Source: Bog-473 sp035552095 (GTDB lineage Bacteria; Actinomycetota; Acidimicrobiia; Acidimicrobiales; RAAP-2). From it: a stretch of 8,096 nt of DNA. Positions 5,958-8,096 of the stretch are shown here, in pieces; position 1 is the stretch's first letter, and each line of letters opens with the position of its first letter. The notes beneath the pieces were generated by a model, which did not search any database, had not been told where the DNA came from, and saw nothing but the letters and a program-made list of their open reading frames with translations. Position numbers and translations under genes: made by a program. Location: contig DASZMA010000132.1 of the NCBI GenBank assembly GCA_035552095.1, forward strand, positions 1-8,096, in the 5' to 3' direction.

Positions 5958-6233
5958 GTGCTACCAGAAGGGCACCTCTACGGCGAAAGAGTGTGGTTTC
6001 GGGACACTCGGAGCCCCGCCCGTCGCATGGGGGTCTCGAAGCACCCCTTCGATTCGACGATCGTGATTTCACTCTGGCAGGGCGACGCCTGCACGGGTAC
6101 GTTCCGCCTCCCACTCGTTGATGCCGCGCGTCTCATCTCAACCTTGGCGGAAGGGATGAGCGAAGCGATACCCGATGGACGCGACGACTTGATGCAGCGT
6201 CAGTCCAGCAGTCATCTCCACCTTCTCGAATAA
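5958..6233 (+). CDS. Small conserved-looking hypothetical protein
   Basis: A protein of about 91 residues with no known function. The core looks genuine: RVWFRDTRSPARRMGVSKH, then a predicted beta hairpin (TIVISLWQGDACTGTFRLP) and an amphipathic helix (LVDAARLISTLAEGMSEAI). From memory, small actinobacterial proteins share the SLW-(Q/R)-x-(D/G)-x-CTxTFRLP pattern. The start is uncertain. GTG 5958 is preferred because it keeps the VWFRD block with a short N-terminus; GTG 5886, GTG 5991 and ATG 6027 are in the same frame, and none has a clear ribosome binding site. Codons such as CTA, AGA, ATA and TTG make it less G/C-biased than its neighbours. No signal peptide or membrane segment is seen. 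It sits between tRNA-Cys and the exonuclease gene, 80 bp before the latter. Confidence 0.6.
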   Translation: MLPEGHLYGERVWFRDTRSPARRMGVSKHPFDSTIVISLWQGDACTGTFRLPLVDAARLISTLAEGMSEAIPDGRDDLMQRQSSSHLHLLE

Positions 6234-6265
6234 GCCCGGCCACGCGTCGGCAGTGACGCCCGAGA

Positions 6266-6281
6266 TGGTGGGTATCCACCA
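6266..6281. repeat. Near-palindrome upstream of the exonuclease gene
   Basis: TGGTGGGTATCCACCA: 7 of 8 base pairs match across the centre, including a perfect outer TGGTGG/CCACCA. It lies 33-48 bp upstream of the exonuclease ATG, about where a -35 region or operator would be. No T-run follows, so a terminator for the upstream gene is unlikely. Confidence 0.35.
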
Positions 6282-6313
6282 CTGATGTCACACCTTCGTG
6301 CCAGTCTCGACCC

Positions 6314-7033
6314 ATGGGCAACTGGACCGCCGGTGAAGTGTTGGGATTCGACTTTGAGACGACGGGGGTCGATCGCTTTGGCGATGTGCCCGTCTCCTTT
6401 GCCCTCGTCACCGTCGTGGCGGGTGCGGTGGTCGAGACAGCAGCCGGATTGGTGAATCCCGGGCGCGAGATTCCGGCCGGCGCGACCAATATCCATGGCA
6501 TCTCGACCGAGCGGGCCCGGGACGAAGGGATGCCCCTGCGTGACGCCGTTGAGATGGTGACCGAAGCGGTGCTCTCGGCCAGTCGCCGCGGCGTGCCGGT
6601 GGCCGGCATGAAACTCGACTACGACCTGACCATTCTCGACACGCAATCCCGCCGGTTCACGGGCATCGGCCTGTCCGAACGCGGCTGGGGCGGTCCGGTG
6701 CTCGACGCCGTGGTACTCGACCGCCACCTGGATCGTTTCCGCAAGGGCAGCCGCACACTGGGCTCGTTGTGTGATTTCTACGGCGTCGTCCTCGGGAACG
6801 CCCACGATGCGTCCGCTGACGCAGTGGCGTCGGTGCAGGTGTTACTGGCCCTGGCGGCTCGCTACAAGGAGCTGCGCGATGCGGACCTGGTCGAACTGCA
6901 CGAGGCGCAGATCCGCTGGCACCGCGACTGGGCGACCAGCTACGACCAGTGGCGGTCCGGCGAGGGCATGGCGCCGATCGACCCCCGTGACTACGTGTGG
7001 CCGGTGGCGCCGTACGTGGTGACGGCGGCCTAA
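6314..7033 (+). CDS. DnaQ-like 3'-5' exonuclease (DEDD superfamily)
   Basis: A 239-residue protein with an exonuclease domain of the DnaQ/DEDDh type, which removes nucleotides from DNA or RNA 3' ends using two metal ions. Motif ExoI is GFDFETTG (11-18) with Asp13 and Glu15. NIHGIS (59-64) is a typical conserved turn of this family. ExoII is AGMKLDYDLTIL (97-108), with Asp104 as the likely ligand; the Asn common before it is not conserved. ExoIII is AHDASADA (163-170), with His164 and Asp169 in the HxxxxD spacing. The C-terminal 60 residues (ELHEAQIRWHRDWATSYDQW) form an actinobacterial-style helical tail. It is a stand-alone domain without polymerase or helicase parts, so a repair or RNA-processing role is as likely as proofreading. 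The ATG has no Shine-Dalgarno; a weak CAGTCT box lies 6 nt upstream. It is convergent with the PhyH gene, with an 18-bp gap. Confidence 0.9.
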   Translation: MGNWTAGEVLGFDFETTGVDRFGDVPVSFALVTVVAGAVVETAAGLVNPGREIPAGATNIHGISTERARDEGMPLRDAVEMVTEAVLSASRRGVPVAGMKLDYDLTILDTQSRRFTGIGLSERGWGGPVLDAVVLDRHLDRFRKGSRTLGSLCDFYGVVLGNAHDASADAVASVQVLLALAARYKELRDADLVELHEAQIRWHRDWATSYDQWRSGEGMAPIDPRDYVWPVAPYVVTAA

Positions 7034-7051
7034 CTCGGGCCAGCCAGGAGC

Positions 7052-7852
7052 TCAGGTCTTGAGCAGGTCCCAGACCATGTCGACGCCCTCGTTCTCGGTG
7101 AGCACGTACTTGGCGGGGTGTTGCTTGTCGATGTGCCCGATGAGGCCGTTGTAGACCGAGTAGCCGACCAGTTCCTGGAGCCGCCGGGGGAACGTCTTGA
7201 CCATTTCCGGCGGTATGCCGAGCTGCTGGTTTTCTTGCTGGCGGATGTAGCCAGCGCAGTAGTTCATGGCGATACCGACCCGTCGCGTATCGGTCCGGTT
7301 GGCCCCGCCGCCGTGCCAGAGACTGCCAACCCAGACCAGGACGCTGCCCTTGGGCATTTCGGCCGGGATGGTGTCGTACGACTCGAGCGGATTCGGAGCG
7401 TCCTCACGCAGGTGGCTGCCCGGGATCAGGCGGGTCGCCCCGTTCTCCTCGGTGAAGTCGGTGATGGCCCACATGGTGTTGCAGATGATGGGAATGTGCG
7501 GACGGGTGAGCGGGATCAGCTGGTCGTCGGCGTGGATCGGTTGTGCCTGTTCGTCGGGGCCGATGGCAATGGAAGAGAGCGATGAAATGAGAGCGCCCGG
7601 GTCCAGCACACCCTCGACGACCGGCAGCACGTTGGGGTGGACCGGGATCTTCTCGTAGGTCTGTCCATGGACCAGCAGGTTGTAGACGCGGGTGGTGTGG
7701 AGGCCTTCGAACAAATTGTCGGCGGGGACGATGCCCAAGTCTCGCTCGAGTCGCAGGAGATCGTCGTTTATCTCATCGACGAAATCGGGCTCAATGGCAT
7801 CGTGAAGGATGGTGTAACCCTCTTCGGCGATCCGCTTCAGGTGGGTGTCCAT
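7052..7852 (-). CDS. Phytanoyl-CoA dioxygenase (PhyH) family protein
   Basis: A 266-residue protein of the Fe(II)/2-oxoglutarate-dependent oxygenase superfamily, PhyH type; these cytoplasmic enzymes hydroxylate small molecules. The iron ligands are visible as His107-x-Asp109 (PIHADDQL) and His180 (SLWHGGGANRTD), with Arg190 or Arg191 as the likely 2-oxoglutarate contact (TDTRRVGIAMNY). The family block ITDFTEENGATRLIPGSH lies at 130-147. The N-terminal LKRIAEEGYTILHDAI (5-20) matches the usual family opening. The ATG at 7852 gives a normal family start. An in-frame GTG at 7885 has a TACGAT box exactly 7 nt upstream and would add 11 residues by leaderless initiation. The frame continues to 8044, but that part is antisense to tRNA-Val and is not coding. 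The substrate cannot be told from sequence. It is convergent with the exonuclease gene. Confidence 0.9.
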   Translation of the reverse strand: MDTHLKRIAEEGYTILHDAIEPDFVDEINDDLLRLERDLGIVPADNLFEGLHTTRVYNLLVHGQTYEKIPVHPNVLPVVEGVLDPGALISSLSSIAIGPDEQAQPIHADDQLIPLTRPHIPIICNTMWAITDFTEENGATRLIPGSHLREDAPNPLESYDTIPAEMPKGSVLVWVGSLWHGGGANRTDTRRVGIAMNYCAGYIRQQENQQLGIPPEMVKTFPRRLQELVGYSVYNGLIGHIDKQHPAKYVLTENEGVDMVWDLLKT

Positions 7853-7892
7853 CTCCGGAATGGGGCTGGTCGCGGTATAGGTCACGCTCCAG

Positions 7893-7898
7893 ATCGTA
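7893..7898 (-). promoter_or_regulatory. Candidate -10 box for the PhyH gene
   Basis: TACGAT on the minus strand (7898-7893) ends 7 nt before the GTG at 7885 and 40 nt before the ATG at 7852. The first spacing suits a leaderless transcript; the second would give a leader of about 33 nt. No clear -35 is seen. Confidence 0.4.
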
Positions 7899-7951
7899 GA
7901 GACTGTTCCTGGCCGGTGCCCGGGTTGCCGAATTCCGGCAAATTCGCCTGG

Positions 7952-7960
7952 TGGTAGGCT
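7952..7960 (+). promoter_or_regulatory. Extended -10 box for tRNA-Val
   Basis: TGGTAGGCT combines TGn with TAGGCT (7955-7960) and ends 10 nt before the mature tRNA 5' end. TAGGCT is also found before tRNA-Cys in this window. A start near 7967 would leave only a few bases of 5' leader for RNase P to remove. Confidence 0.5.
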
Positions 7961-7970
7961 CTTTACGGAA

Positions 7971-8043
7971 GGGCCGTTAGCGCAGTTGGTAGCGCACTTG
8001 CATGACGCGCAAGGGGTCACAGGTTCGAGTCCTGTACGGCCCA
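7971..8043 (+). tRNA. tRNA-Val (anticodon GAC), CCA not encoded
   Basis: The cloverleaf is complete. Acceptor GGGCCGT (7971-7977) pairs with ACGGCCC (8036-8042). The D stem is GCGC/GCGC (7980-7983, 7992-7995). The anticodon stem CTTGC/GCAAG (7997-8001, 8009-8013) encloses loop ATGACGC, with GAC at 8004-8006. The variable loop is GGGTC. The T stem ACAGG/CCTGT (8019-8023, 8031-8035) encloses TTCGAGT. Discriminator A8043 is followed by CGC, so CCA must be added by the nucleotidyltransferase. An apparent CAT overlaps the loop, but would break the five-pair stem, so methionine is rejected. Confidence 0.95.
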
Positions 8044-8075
8044 CGCAAAAAGTCCAGCTCAGGGGATAGTTTCTC

Positions 8076-8082
8076 CTAAAGT
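8076..8082 (+). promoter_or_regulatory. Possible -35 of a flagellar-type (sigma-28/sigma-D) promoter at the window edge
   Basis: CTAAAGT resembles the TAAA(G) -35 of sigma-28/sigma-D promoters, whose -10 (GCCGATAA-like) lies 14-16 bp downstream. Sixteen bases after TAAA reach exactly the end of the window, so the -10 cannot be seen. The remaining bases after tRNA-Val (8044-8075) show no gene. Confidence 0.15.
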
Positions 8083-8096
8083 CCCTGCCGCGGAAC

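Noticed and set aside
5407..6114. A 235-codon minus-strand frame across the tRNA-Cys region
   Set aside because: It contains RRPDSNRGKRLCRPLPKPLG, the typical antisense reading of a tRNA gene, and also runs opposite the small membrane-protein gene. It is not a real gene.
7050..7064. GCTCA-GGTCT-TGAGC hairpin between the convergent exonuclease and PhyH genes as a bidirectional terminator
   Set aside because: The stem is only 5 bp, it overlaps the PhyH stop codon, and there is no T-run on either side.
8000..8005. CAT in the tRNA-Val anticodon region, suggesting tRNA-Met
   Set aside because: Using CAT as the anticodon would destroy the perfect CTTGC/GCAAG stem. The seven-base loop ATGACGC places GAC at the anticodon.
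7886..8044. N-terminal extension of the PhyH protein beginning MGRTGLEPVTP
   Set aside because: This stretch is the antisense translation of tRNA-Val, a well-known false N-terminus in annotations.

Overview
The window looks like chromosomal DNA from a high-G+C actinobacterium (Actinomycetota; possibly Acidimicrobiia, but that rank is a guess). The support is strong G/C bias at third codon positions on both strands, several gene starts without a Shine-Dalgarno sequence, and a gene set typical of that phylum: a class E-like sortase, an L,D-transpeptidase with a peptidoglycan-binding module, a DUF2332 protein and a DnaQ-like exonuclease. There is no sign of phage, transposon, CRISPR array or plasmid genes.

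Left half, minus strand, read right to left: glnD (5432-3066), an L,D-transpeptidase (3032-1902), a membrane-anchored sortase (1844-942) and a DUF2332 protein (937 to the left edge, where it is cut off). Gaps are 33, 57 and 4 bp. The four may be co-transcribed, although the transpeptidase and the sortase each have a candidate -10 box just upstream. GlnD is the cytoplasmic nitrogen-status enzyme that modifies PII. The transpeptidase and sortase are extracytoplasmic, envelope-directed enzymes, so this looks like a nitrogen regulator followed by a cell-wall pair rather than one pathway.

Middle, plus strand: divergent from glnD, only 23 bp away, is a 69-codon membrane protein (5456-5665). A tRNA-Cys gene (5701-5775) follows, then a short stretch with a possible terminator, a small conserved-looking hypothetical protein (about 5958-6233) with less G/C-biased codons, and a DnaQ-fold 3'-5' exonuclease-like protein (6314-7033).

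Right end: convergent with the exonuclease is a phytanoyl-CoA dioxygenase-family (PhyH) protein on the minus strand (7852-7052, possibly starting at 7885). Divergent from it is a tRNA-Val(GAC) gene (7971-8043). The last 53 bp hold no gene, but may contain the start of a promoter that runs out of the window.

The most noteworthy points are the 23-bp divergent glnD/small-membrane-protein intergene with two overlapping -10-like boxes, the recurring leaderless-type starts, the three-TM sortase with a cytoplasmic hairpin, and the non-canonical active-site motif of the L,D-transpeptidase. I found no convincing new multi-gene system.
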